A DNA stretch of 10,408 bases from an uncultured bacterium (GCA_905215445.1 CAJMPZ010000068.1:1-10408), one strand, 5' to 3'. Numbered from the stretch's first letter, positions 1 through 6,095 are shown. A program made the numbers and translations. Notes: generated from the sequence alone by a model not told the origin.

Positions 1-1086
1 CAACAAAATAGCCTGCGCTGGAAAGAACAGTGCATTAAAGTACAGCTGGTATTTGTAGGCCAGTGTGCCTTCCATCACGAACTTGGGCATGCTCTCGATG
101 AGGTTGAGCAGGAACAGCGCACCAAAGAGCGGGGCGCACTGGATAAACAGGTGACCAGCCTCGCGCAGACTCATACGGCGTGATTTTTCGGTTTCGAGCA
201 GGGCGAGCGGGGCGGTGACCAGCACGAGCGAGGCAATCGCGGTAACACCCATGGCCATGGCGGCGATGGGCATGCTGCGCGTGAGGAACAGTGCCACGCT
301 AAAGACCGCGATGACGCCGACGGATCGTAGCGTTTGGCTCATGCCGGCCAGGTAGAGTTTGTCGGCCTGCTGCAGGCGGCCCTCGTACACGTCGGCAATG
401 CCGTCGATCACCTTATACAGGTAGACGCCCAGGCCGATTGTGGCCATCTGCGCATCGTAGCCGCGGGCGCTGCTGTATACCAGGCCGCATGCCAGCGCGA
501 GCGCTCCGCAGATCCAGCGGTTGAGCTGGTAAGAGGCAAAGGACGTCTTTTCGTCGATGTCCGAGACCTGGAAATTGCGCACGCCGTAGTTGCACGCGAT
601 CATGATGAGCGTGCCGGTGACAAAGGCGATGGAGAATTTGCCAGCCTCCTCGGCGCCCACGAGCTGTGTGGACACGATGGTGAGCAACGGAAACGCCATG
701 CCCCATACGGCGGTGCCCAGGGTATTCCAAAGGTAGTCGCGACGGGTGGCGTGATCTTCGTACTCGGCTTCTTGCGTGGAGAAGCCGCCGCCGTAGACGG
801 CTCCGAGCAGGCGGTTCCACCAGGCATTGACCATGCGGTGGATGGGGCCGGGCTGGCGATCGCGCTCGCGGCGACGGCGTGTGGCCTGGCTGCTGTCGGG
901 ACCGCCGGCGTTACGCTGGCTTAGCTCTTGGATTCGTGCGAGCTCCTCGGCGGTGTGCGATGCGGGGAACAGGCCGTTCTCGATGCGTCCGCCCTGCCCG
1001 TGCGCCCCGTCCGATACGGTGGGGTCGGCGACGCCATTGCGGCGGGCGATGGCGCGGCGAATGCTATCGATGGGCGTGATGCTCAA
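1..1086 (-). CDS. Polysaccharide flippase / lipopolysaccharide biosynthesis membrane protein, C-terminus cut by window edge
   Basis: The first 362 residues read without a stop to the window edge; the C-terminal part lies outside. A hydrophilic, arginine- and glutamine-rich segment (residues 1-110) precedes a series of hydrophobic segments near 121-141, 150-166, 189-206, 253-269, 272-296 and 311-329, the pattern of MATE/Wzx-like polytopic exporters that flip lipid-linked glycans across the cytoplasmic membrane. Local features such as YGVRNFQVSD (167-176), and a loop with DVYEGRLQQADKLYLAG (232-248) between membrane segments, match the oligosaccharide flippase family as I know it. The start is a TTG at 1084-1086, chosen because AAAGGA lies 7 bases upstream; no in-frame ATG has a comparable ribosome site, and the next ATG is at residue 85. 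It is transcribed away from pckA. The substrate cannot be told. The family call is fairly sure, the exact start less so. Confidence 0.75.
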   Translation of the reverse strand, partial: MSITPIDSIRRAIARRNGVADPTVSDGAHGQGGRIENGLFPASHTAEELARIQELSQRNAGGPDSSQATRRRRERDRQPGPIHRMVNAWWNRLLGAVYGGGFSTQEAEYEDHATRRDYLWNTLGTAVWGMAFPLLTIVSTQLVGAEEAGKFSIAFVTGTLIMIACNYGVRNFQVSDIDEKTSFASYQLNRWICGALALACGLVYSSARGYDAQMATIGLGVYLYKVIDGIADVYEGRLQQADKLYLAGMSQTLRSVGVIAVFSVALFLTRSMPIAAMAMGVTAIASLVLVTAPLALLETEKSRRMSLREAGHLFIQCAPLFGALFLLNLIESMPKFVMEGTLAYKYQLYFNALFFPAQAILL

Positions 1087-1114
1087 AGCGGAGTCCTTTC
1101 TATTGCTGCGCTCT

Positions 1115-1120
1115 AGTATA
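1115..1120 (-). promoter_or_regulatory. Probable -10 box of the flippase gene
   Basis: TATACT on the minus strand lies about 28 bases before the TTG start, placing a transcription start near 1108 and leaving a short leader that carries the AAAGGA ribosome site. No good -35 hexamer is seen 16 to 18 bases upstream, so the promoter may be weak or activator dependent. Confidence 0.35.
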
Positions 1121-1147
1121 GACGCGACGGTGTTCGTTCGTGTTTTT

Positions 1148-1160
1148 GAACAGGTTGTTC
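1148..1160. promoter_or_regulatory. Candidate operator palindrome upstream of the flippase
   Basis: GAACAGGTTGTTC has perfect 5-base arms around a 3-base centre. It lies about 40 to 52 bases upstream of the predicted flippase transcription start, where a regulator could bind. GTTCGTTCG at 1132-1140 repeats part of one arm. It resembles a LexA box but the spacing is one base too long for the usual GAAC-N4-GTTC form. The regulator is unknown. Confidence 0.25.
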
Positions 1161-1194
1161 GATAATTTCGGCGGCGCCATTCAGTAGACGGCAT

Positions 1195-1320
1195 TTGGGG
1201 ACGTTCCTTATGTGCCGGCACTTTGGGAACGTCCCTAAGTGCCGGCATCCGGGGACGCTCCTTGGTTGTTGCCTGTTCAAGAGTGTCCCCAACGATTAGT
1301 CGTTTAAAAACGTCCCCAAT
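1195..1320. repeat. Mosaic of GGGGAC / GTCCCC inverted repeats
   Basis: At least five copies of GGGGAC, GTCCC or GTCCCC occur in alternating orientation (1197, 1231, 1251, 1285, 1312). Two hairpins are clear. The first pairs GGGACGTTCC (1198-1207) with GGAACGTCCC (1226-1235) perfectly, and its loop holds the palindrome GTGCCGGCAC (1212-1221). The second pairs 1251-1265 with 1277-1290 over 14 pairs with one bulged base and two G-T wobbles. GTGCCGGCA is partly repeated at 1239-1247 (AGTGCCGGCA). No open reading frame of substance covers this stretch. It looks like several copies of a short palindromic mobile repeat inserted side by side or into each other, in the spacer between the divergent flippase and pckA genes. 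The element family name is not known to me from sequence alone. Confidence 0.7.
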
Positions 1321-1375
1321 GACTAGGCCGCTTGCCTGCGATTTTTGACCGTTGGGCGGGCTTGCCGCCCTTGCC

Positions 1376-1391
1376 GCAAAAACGTTTTTGC
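1376..1391. promoter_or_regulatory. Perfect 16-base palindrome upstream of pckA, LacI-type operator candidate
   Basis: GCAAAAACGTTTTTGC is perfectly symmetric around a central CG, the typical form of LacI/GalR-family operators (PurR and CcpA sites share the AA-N-CG-N-TT centre). It ends 74 bases before the pckA start and would overlap the -35 zone if TACAAC at 1400-1405 is the -10 box. A repressor or catabolite-type regulator acting on pckA is an inference. Confidence 0.45.
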
Positions 1392-1399
1392 ATATCGGG

Positions 1400-1405
1400 T
1401 ACAAC
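1400..1405 (+). promoter_or_regulatory. Possible -10 box for pckA
   Basis: TACAAC lies 60 bases upstream of the pckA ATG, between two palindromes. There is no consensus -35 at the right distance; the zone where it should be is occupied by the 1376-1391 palindrome. Confidence 0.25.
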
Positions 1406-1408
1406 GGG

Positions 1409-1424
1409 CTTTACGTGAGTAAAG
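1409..1424. promoter_or_regulatory. Second 16-base palindrome upstream of pckA
   Basis: CTTTACGTGAGTAAAG has perfect 6-base arms around GTGA. Its centre is 33 bases (about three helical turns) from the centre of the 1376-1391 palindrome, and it falls at or just after the expected transcription start. The two sites differ in sequence, so two different regulators or one site plus a hairpin in the leader are both possible. Confidence 0.35.
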
Positions 1425-1465
1425 TGCGCGTCGTGTCCTCGTGTCGCGTTTTTAAAGGAGGCCCC

Positions 1466-3136
1466 ATGCCTGGTGTTACCCCTGCAGATGTTTTGTCCAA
1501 CTTTGGTATTACGCTGGTCGAAGATCCCGCCGAGAATCAGCCCCGCCTGCTGGTCGATCTACCCGCCGCGGAGCTCGTCGAGCACGCTATCCGCCGCGAA
1601 GAAGGCCGCATGGCATCCAACGGCGCGCTGGTGATCGAGACGGGGGAGCGTACCGGCCGTTCCCCCAATGACCGCTTTATCGTCGACACCCCCGATGTCC
1701 ACGACAAGATTGCCTGGGGCGCCGTCAACCGCCCGCTGTCCGTCGAGAGCTATGAGGCCATCAAGGCCGGCATCGTCGACTATCTCAACGAGCGCGACGT
1801 GTTCGTCACCCGTGGCATGGCAGGCGCCGACCGCAACCACACGCGTCGACTGCTCGTTGCCTGCGAGCGTGCCAGCCAGGCACTCTTTATTAAGCAGATG
1901 CTCGCCCGCCCGCTCGCCCGCGAAATCGCGCGCACCGGCGAGCCCGACTTCTGCGTACTCGCAGCGCCCGGTTACCAGTGCGATCCCGCCATTAAGGGCC
2001 TCAACTCCAGCGCCGCCGTGGTCATCAACTTCCAGGAACGCGTGATTCTGGTCGCCGGCACCGGCTACTCCGGTGAGATCAAAAAGTCGATCTTCAGCGT
2101 CATGAACTACCTGCTGCCCGTCGAGGACGACGTGCTGCCCATGCACTGCTCGGCCAGCATGGATCCCGTCACGCACGAGACCGCCGTGTTCTTTGGCCTT
2201 TCGGGCACGGGCAAGACCACGCTTTCGGCCAACCCCACGCGCCTACTGATCGGCGACGACGAGCACGGTTGGTCCGACATGGGCATCTTCAACATCGAAG
2301 GTGGCTGCTACGCCAAATGCGAGGGCCTGGACGCGTTCCACGAGCCCGAGATCTTCAACGCTGTCCGCTTTGGCGCGATCTGCGAAAACGTGGTGCTCGA
2401 CGAGAACCGCAAGCCCAACTACGACGACATCTCGATCACGCACAACACGCGCGTGGCATACCCTGTGGAGCACATTCCCAACGCGTGGACCAAGGGCATG
2501 GGCACCACTCCAAGCGTCGTACTGTTCCTGACCTGCGACGCCTTTGGCGTGTTGCCGCCCATCTCACGCCTGACGGCCGATGCCGCCATGTATCACTTTG
2601 TGACGGGCTTTACGGCCAAGATCCCCGGCACCGAGGTCGGCGTCACCGAGCCCACGCCCACGTTCTCTTCGCTGTTTGGCGAGCCGTTTATGCCACTCGA
2701 CCCCATGGTCTATGCCAAGATGCTCGGTGAGCGCATCGCCGACGGCCGCACGCGTGTGTACCTGGTCAACACCGGCTGGATTGGCGGCGGCTACGGCGTG
2801 GGCCATCGCATCGAGCTTGCCTACACGCGCGCCCTGGTGGCCCGCGCCCTCGACGGTACCATCGAGGACAGCGAATTCGTGCATGACGATATCTTTAACG
2901 TTGATATTCCCACCACGTGCCACGGCGTGCCCGACGGCATCCTGGTGCCGCGCCAGTACTGGCAGAGCACCGCGCGCTACGACGAGGCGGCGCACAACTT
3001 GGCCGTGATGTTCGAGGAGAACTTCGAGAAGAAGTACTCGCACCTGCCCGAGTCCGTGAAGGCCGCCGGTCCGCACGCTCAGGTGCACGCCGACGCCCGT
3101 CATCGCGGCCGCGGCCTGCTGGGACTCCGACACTAG
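1466..3136 (+). CDS. pckA: Phosphoenolpyruvate carboxykinase (ATP)
   Basis: A 556-residue cytosolic enzyme that interconverts oxaloacetate plus ATP with PEP, CO2 and ADP (EC 4.1.1.49); in fermenting gut bacteria it often runs in the CO2-fixing direction. The sequence shows the family's substrate-binding RTGRSPNDRF (62-71), the P-loop GLSGTGKTT (244-252, Lys250), the metal-binding LIGDDEHGW (261-269), FGVLPPISRL and the GWIGGGYGVG segment. These mark the ATP form, not the GTP form. The ATG at 1466 is chosen because AAAGGAGG sits 4 bases upstream; the open frame extends 38 codons further upstream through spacer DNA without a ribosome site. Family members usually end soon after AAGP, as here at VKAAGPHA, but this protein runs on about 20 histidine- and arginine-rich residues, a possible 3'-end change. 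A palindromic terminator repeat follows 19 bases after the stop. Confidence 0.96.
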   Translation: MPGVTPADVLSNFGITLVEDPAENQPRLLVDLPAAELVEHAIRREEGRMASNGALVIETGERTGRSPNDRFIVDTPDVHDKIAWGAVNRPLSVESYEAIKAGIVDYLNERDVFVTRGMAGADRNHTRRLLVACERASQALFIKQMLARPLAREIARTGEPDFCVLAAPGYQCDPAIKGLNSSAAVVINFQERVILVAGTGYSGEIKKSIFSVMNYLLPVEDDVLPMHCSASMDPVTHETAVFFGLSGTGKTTLSANPTRLLIGDDEHGWSDMGIFNIEGGCYAKCEGLDAFHEPEIFNAVRFGAICENVVLDENRKPNYDDISITHNTRVAYPVEHIPNAWTKGMGTTPSVVLFLTCDAFGVLPPISRLTADAAMYHFVTGFTAKIPGTEVGVTEPTPTFSSLFGEPFMPLDPMVYAKMLGERIADGRTRVYLVNTGWIGGGYGVGHRIELAYTRALVARALDGTIEDSEFVHDDIFNVDIPTTCHGVPDGILVPRQYWQSTARYDEAAHNLAVMFEENFEKKYSHLPESVKAAGPHAQVHADARHRGRGLLGLRH

Positions 3137-3155
3137 CGTCGCCGCGAGTCCATAT

Positions 3156-3192
3156 CCGCCACAAAGGGGACAGGCACCTTTGTGGCGGTTTT
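3156..3192. repeat. Palindromic repeat, copy 1 (terminator-like), after pckA
   Basis: CCGCCACAAAGG (3156-3167) pairs perfectly with CCTTTGTGGCGG (3177-3188) around the loop GGACAGGCA, followed by TTTT. It is the same element as at 4113, 5691 and 6096, but both arms carry a paired change (CCGCC/GGCGG instead of CCACC/GGTGG), so base pairing is kept. Its position and T-run fit an intrinsic terminator for pckA. Confidence 0.85.
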
Positions 3193-3219
3193 GCTTGGGC
3201 GAATGACTCGGGTTACAAT
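3191..3219 (+). promoter_or_regulatory. Sigma-70 type promoter for the B3/B4 gene and its leader
   Basis: TTGCTT (3191-3196) and TACAAT (3214-3219) are separated by 17 bases, close to consensus. Transcription would start near 3226, giving a leader of about 138 bases before the ATG. The -35 begins just after the pckA terminator repeat. Confidence 0.6.
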
Positions 3220-3225
3220 ACGCCT

Positions 3226-3323
3226 GACATATCGCCCCCTTCTCCGGATGGGGGCAGCGTAAGCGCTCTTGTGGCGGCACCGTAGGACTTTGAAGGTGGC
3301 CGTCGTAAGGGCGCTTTTTGTTT
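3226..3323 (+). ncRNA. Structured leader RNA or small RNA upstream of the B3/B4 gene
   Basis: Predicted RNA of about 98 bases from the promoter at 3191-3219 to a terminator ending in a T-run. It can form GCCCCC (3234-3239) with GGGGGC (3250-3255), then a small AGCG/CGCT hairpin (3256-3259 with 3264-3267), then the long terminator stem at 3262-3315. The small hairpin and the terminator share bases 3264-3267, so they exclude each other, as expected for an attenuator. I do not recognise a known riboswitch class or a T-box. It may also be an independent small RNA. Confidence 0.4.
3262..3323 (+). terminator. Intrinsic terminator / attenuator hairpin in the B3/B4 leader
   Basis: Bases 3262-3277 pair with 3300-3315 over 16 positions (12 Watson-Crick and 4 G-T wobbles), extended by CACC with GGTGG around a 13-base loop, and followed directly by TTTTTGTTT. 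It lies between the promoter and the gene, so full termination would silence the gene. Confidence 0.6.
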
Positions 3324-3363
3324 AGGCACCCGGGCTCGGGCGCATGCTATGAAGGGAGAGCAC

Positions 3364-4083
3364 ATGAAGAGTTTCGTTGCCGAGGATTCGTTTTGGGAGC
3401 TATTTCCGCAGGCGGCTGTCGGTGTTGTGGTCGTAAAGGGCATGAAGCCCGCGGCTCAGATTCCTCAAGAGGACGTTGATGCGATTGCCGCGTTGCTCGA
3501 CCGCGCCAATATCGATGCGGAGCGTCACCTGACGAGTGATACCATCAGCGAGAATGCGCCGGTTAAGGCATGGCGCGAGGCATATCGCCTATTCAAGACC
3601 AAGAAGGGCGCGCGTTGCTCAATTGAGAACCTGCTCAAGCGCGTGCTCAAAGGAAAGCCGGTGGGCCACATTACGCCCGCGGTGGACATCTACAACACGG
3701 TGTCGCTGTCCTACGCGCTGCCCGTAGGCGGCGAGGATTTGCACGCGATTGAGGGAGACCTTTGCCTGAAGGTGACCGACGGTGGCGATTCATTTCTGCC
3801 GCTTGGCGAGGAGACAGATGACCCGACGCTGCCCGGCGAGCTCGCCTACATCGATGATGCGGGCGCCGTATGCCGCTGCTGGAACTGGCGCGATGGCGTT
3901 CGAACGGCGTTGTCCGATGATTCGGCCGATGCTTTCCTGGCGATTGAGTGCGTGGAGCCCGAGCGGATGGGGGATTGCCAGGCCGCGATCGATCGCTTAG
4001 CCGAGCTGCTCGAGCGCTATCTGGGAGCGACGGTTGTCGTTAAAACGCTTGTGACCCGCGACAATCCTTGCGTGGGGCTGTAG
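3364..4083 (+). CDS. B3/B4 tRNA-binding-domain protein
   Basis: A 239-residue protein recognised as the stand-alone B3/B4 domain family, related to the editing region of the phenylalanyl-tRNA synthetase beta chain. Diagnostic is the central stretch with VDIYNTVSLSYALPVGGEDL (107-126), then a beta-rich part with FLPLGEE and PGELAYIDD (158-165). Length is typical of the family. The biochemical role is unsettled; a part in clearing mischarged tRNA or free amino acids is suggested by relationship only. The ATG at 3364 has GGGAG 6 bases upstream; an in-frame ATG at 3349 has no such site. The gene has its own promoter and a leader containing a terminator-like hairpin, so it is probably regulated by attenuation. 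Stop codon is followed after 29 bases by palindromic repeat copy 2. Confidence 0.85.
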   Translation: MKSFVAEDSFWELFPQAAVGVVVVKGMKPAAQIPQEDVDAIAALLDRANIDAERHLTSDTISENAPVKAWREAYRLFKTKKGARCSIENLLKRVLKGKPVGHITPAVDIYNTVSLSYALPVGGEDLHAIEGDLCLKVTDGGDSFLPLGEETDDPTLPGELAYIDDAGAVCRCWNWRDGVRTALSDDSADAFLAIECVEPERMGDCQAAIDRLAELLERYLGATVVVKTLVTRDNPCVGL

Positions 4084-4112
4084 CGAAGTCTGCGGATCAA
4101 ACTCGATGCCCC

Positions 4113-4153
4113 AAACCACCACAAAGGTGCCTGTCCCCTTTGTGGTGGTTTTT
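4113..4153. repeat. Palindromic repeat, copy 2 (terminator-like), after the B3/B4 gene
   Basis: AAACCACCACAAAGG (4113-4127) pairs perfectly over 15 bases with 4137-4151 around the loop TGCCTGTCC; the T-run continues to 4153. The loop is the reverse complement of that in copies 1 and 3, so the element is inverted. An A-run on the left and T-run on the right let it work as a terminator on both strands. Confidence 0.85.
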
Positions 4154-4205
4154 ATGTTGATGGGTTAACAAATGGGATATTTGGGTACGGGTGTTGCCTT
4201 GTGCG

Positions 4206-4227
4206 GCTAAGATGTTTACCCGTTAGC
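4206..4227. promoter_or_regulatory. Candidate operator in the marR promoter region
   Basis: GCTAA (4206-4210) and TTAGC (4223-4227) form an inverted repeat 12 bases apart. Inside it, TGTTTACCC (4213-4221) is an 8 of 9 inverted match to GGGTTAACA (4162-4170). A possible -10, TAAGAT at 4208-4213, overlaps. MarR proteins often repress their own gene through such sites, but no direct evidence links this protein to it. Confidence 0.3.
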
Positions 4228-4255
4228 ATCATGTAAGCGAAAGGCGGTCGTCACC

Positions 4256-4705
4256 ATGCAGCAGAACGACGAGACACGTTTTGAGGACTTTGTCGGACTG
4301 ATCAGCGGCCTCTACAAGGAGATTCAGCGTATCAAGACGTCCGAAGGCGCAAGGCTGGGCCTCAAGGGCTCCGACGTTATGTGCCTGTACTATCTTGAGC
4401 GCAGCAAGGACGGCCTGACTGGCGCCGACCTCGCCCGCATGGCCGGCGTTACCCGTGCCGCCGTTTCGCGCACACTGGCACATCTGGAGGAGGGCGGCTA
4501 CGTCGAGGTTGACGACTCGGGTGATGCGGCCGTCAAGTATCGTGCTCCGGTGCGCCTGACTGCCCTGGGCGGCGAGAGCATGAGCGAGGCCGATCGCATC
4601 ATTCGCGAGGTGCTCGATACCACCGGCAAGGCCATGGGCGTGGAGCAGCGCGAGCAGATGTATGCATCGCTGCGCACGATCCTCAACACCCTGCGCGAGA
4701 TCTAG
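4256..4705 (+). CDS. MarR-family transcriptional regulator
   Basis: A 149-residue protein with the MarR winged helix-turn-helix layout: N-terminal dimerisation helix, then helices from LKGSDVMCLYYLERS, a helix-turn-helix LTGADLARMAGVTRAAVSRT (54-73) whose recognition helix is about residues 65-79, the wing EVDDSGDAAVKYRAPVRLT with GYVE before it, and a C-terminal dimerisation helix. The length is typical. MarR dimers bind palindromic DNA and usually repress nearby genes until a small ligand or oxidation releases them. AAAGGCGG precedes the ATG by 9 bases. The next gene, a fatty-acid-binding DegV protein, is on the same strand 119 bases away with no strong terminator between, so co-transcription or regulation of it is possible; FabT, the fatty acid regulator of streptococci, is also a MarR protein. 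That parallel is inference. The ligand and targets are unknown. Confidence 0.88.
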   Translation: MQQNDETRFEDFVGLISGLYKEIQRIKTSEGARLGLKGSDVMCLYYLERSKDGLTGADLARMAGVTRAAVSRTLAHLEEGGYVEVDDSGDAAVKYRAPVRLTALGGESMSEADRIIREVLDTTGKAMGVEQREQMYASLRTILNTLREI

Positions 4706-4743
4706 AGCCGCGCTGGCGCTAGCTTTCAGCCAAGAACTGCATC

Positions 4744-4775
4744 GTCCCGTTTGAGCGCGTACGCCGTGCCGGGAC
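4744..4775. repeat. Inverted repeat between the marR and degV genes
   Basis: GTCCCG (4744-4749) and CGGGAC (4770-4775) are perfect 6-base arms with a 20-base interior. No T-run follows, so it is not a clear terminator. It could be a protein site or a leader hairpin for the degV gene. Confidence 0.3.
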
Positions 4776-4824
4776 ATTGCTGTCAAAATTCCCTGCGCGA
4801 GACCTGCGCAAGAAAGGATTCGTT

Positions 4825-5679
4825 ATGTCCGTCCGCATTATTACCGATTCCGCAAGCGATATGTCGCCGGCGGAGCACCCCGCTCTGCGTGTTCTGCCGC
4901 TGTCCGTCACCTTTGGCACCGATGTGTATATGGATGGCGTCGACATCGATCACCAGCGCTTTTACGAGATGCTTGTGGAGCGCGATGAGCTGCCCAAGAC
5001 CGGTCAGGTCAACCCGTACGCCTTTTCGCAGGCGATTGCCGAAGCGCGTGAGGCCGGCGATGAGGCCGTGATTATTACCGTGGGAGCCAAGCTCTCGGGC
5101 ACCAACCAGAGTGCTCGTACGGCACTTGCCGAGGCGCCGGGCGGCGACATGTTCGTCGTGGACAGCAATAACGTGACCTTGGGCGAGCGCGTGCTGGTCG
5201 AGTATGCGCTGCGCCTGGTGGACGAGGGCCAGGGCGCGGCTCAGGTTGCGGCGGCTGTCGAGGCCGTGCGCGACCGCGTGGTCGTCATCGGCCTGCTCGA
5301 GACGCTGGAGTACCTGGTGCGCGGCGGTCGCCTGTCTGCTGCGGCCGGTGCCGTGGGTACGCTGCTCAACGTAAAGCCCGTGGTGGCTGCCGAGGACGGT
5401 CTGATCGTGCAGCTGGGCAAGGCGCGCGGTTCCAAGAACGGACGTAACCTGCTCAACCAGAAGGTCGAAAAGGCGGGCGGCATCGACTTTTCCATGCCGC
5501 TGGCGCTCGGCTATACGGGCCTTTCGGATGCGGTGCTCAAGAAGTATATCGAGGACAGCGCGGCACTGTGGGCTGGCCACACCGAGGGCGAACTGCCCGT
5601 TCACACCATCGGCGCCACCATCGGCACCCATGTAGGCCCCGGCGCCGTAGCCGTAGCCTTCTTCCAGCCCGTTAACTAG
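4825..5679 (+). CDS. DegV-family fatty acid-binding protein (FakB-like)
   Basis: A 284-residue protein of the DegV family, whose studied members (FakB) hold a fatty acid and present it to the kinase FakA for phosphorylation, feeding exogenous fatty acids into phospholipid synthesis. The N-terminus VRIITDSASDM (3-13), KLSGTNQSA (89-97), FVVDSNN (110-116), the stretch LETLEYLVRGGRLSAAAGAV (159-178) followed by TLLNVKPV, and the C-terminal IGTHVGPGAVAVAF are all family hallmarks. His269 in THVGPG and Ser/Thr in SGT correspond to residues that hold the fatty acid carboxylate in FakB. Length is standard. The ATG at 4825 has AAAGGA 6 bases upstream; the open frame extends 16 codons further without a ribosome site. 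No fakA partner is in the window. The stop is followed after 11 bases by palindromic repeat copy 3. Confidence 0.93.
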   Translation: MSVRIITDSASDMSPAEHPALRVLPLSVTFGTDVYMDGVDIDHQRFYEMLVERDELPKTGQVNPYAFSQAIAEAREAGDEAVIITVGAKLSGTNQSARTALAEAPGGDMFVVDSNNVTLGERVLVEYALRLVDEGQGAAQVAAAVEAVRDRVVVIGLLETLEYLVRGGRLSAAAGAVGTLLNVKPVVAAEDGLIVQLGKARGSKNGRNLLNQKVEKAGGIDFSMPLALGYTGLSDAVLKKYIEDSAALWAGHTEGELPVHTIGATIGTHVGPGAVAVAFFQPVN

Positions 5680-5690
5680 CCCACCTGCCA

Positions 5691-5729
5691 AAACCACCAC
5701 AAAGGGGACAGGCACCTTTGTGGTGGTTT
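5691..5729. repeat. Palindromic repeat, copy 3 (terminator-like), between degV and the MGMT-like gene
   Basis: AAACCACCACAAAGG (5691-5705) pairs perfectly with 5715-5729 around the loop GGACAGGCA, in the same orientation as copy 1. It lies 11 bases after the degV stop and ends 29 bases before the next start codon, so it nearly fills the spacer. GGGACA (5705-5710) and TATGCT (5729-5734), 18 bases apart, could form a weak promoter for the next gene using the repeat's own core. Confidence 0.85.
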
Positions 5730-5758
5730 ATGCTATTCCGGGTGGAAGGGAGCGAGCA

Positions 5759-6079
5759 ATGGCGTCTGAGGGCTTTTTTGAGCGGGTGTACGAGGTGGTC
5801 GAGCAGATTCCCGAGGGGATGGTCGCCACGTATGGTCAGGTGGCGCTGCTTGCTGGACGTCCACGAAGTGCGCGGTACGTGGGGTATGCCCTGCATGGCA
5901 ATCCGCGCCCCGGCGAGATTCCCTGTCACCGCGTGGTGTTTGCCGATGGCCGCATATGCGATGGTTTTGCTTTTGGCGGTCCCGATGCTCAACGTGAGCT
6001 TTTGCTAGGGGAGGGTGTGGCGTTTAAGGACGACATGCACGTCGACTTGGCCGCCTGTCGCTGGCCTGCAGGGCTCTAG
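5759..6079 (+). CDS. MGMT-family (alkyltransferase-like, Atl-type) DNA repair protein
   Basis: A 106-residue protein equal to the C-terminal DNA-binding and active-site domain of O6-alkylguanine-DNA alkyltransferases, without the N-terminal domain. Family features seen are the helix-turn-helix entry VATYGQVALLAG (22-33) with the base-flipping Tyr25, the arginine finger in RSARYVGYALHGNP (Arg39), and IPCHRVV (54-60) with the methyl-acceptor Cys56. Many Atl proteins have Trp or Ala at that place (E. coli YbaZ, fission yeast Atl1); this one keeps Cys, so it could transfer alkyl groups, or flag lesions for nucleotide excision repair, or both. The size matches the small MGMT-like group common in Firmicutes and Actinobacteria. 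The ATG at 5759 has AAGGGAG 6 to 7 bases upstream; a GTG at 5720 lies inside the repeat and was not used. The stop is followed after 16 bases by repeat copy 4. Confidence 0.88.
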   Translation: MASEGFFERVYEVVEQIPEGMVATYGQVALLAGRPRSARYVGYALHGNPRPGEIPCHRVVFADGRICDGFAFGGPDAQRELLLGEGVAFKDDMHVDLAACRWPAGL

Positions 6080-6095
6080 CGGCTCTGCCGTGGTT

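Noticed and set aside
334..924. Plus-strand open frame of 196 codons opposite the flippase
   Set aside because: The minus strand here encodes a continuous membrane protein with a ribosome site; the plus frame is low-complexity shadow.
1148..1160. LexA (SOS) box upstream of the flippase
   Set aside because: GAAC and GTTC are five bases apart, not four, and the gene has no link to DNA damage.
3226..3330. T-box riboswitch before the B3/B4 gene
   Set aside because: The leader is only about 100 bases, has no long stem I, and lacks the AGGGTGGNACCGCG motif; GGTGG at 3295 is only a fragment.
4783..5715. Minus-strand open frame of 310 codons opposite degV
   Set aside because: Antisense to a confident DegV gene, with histidine- and glycine-rich composition and no recognisable domain.
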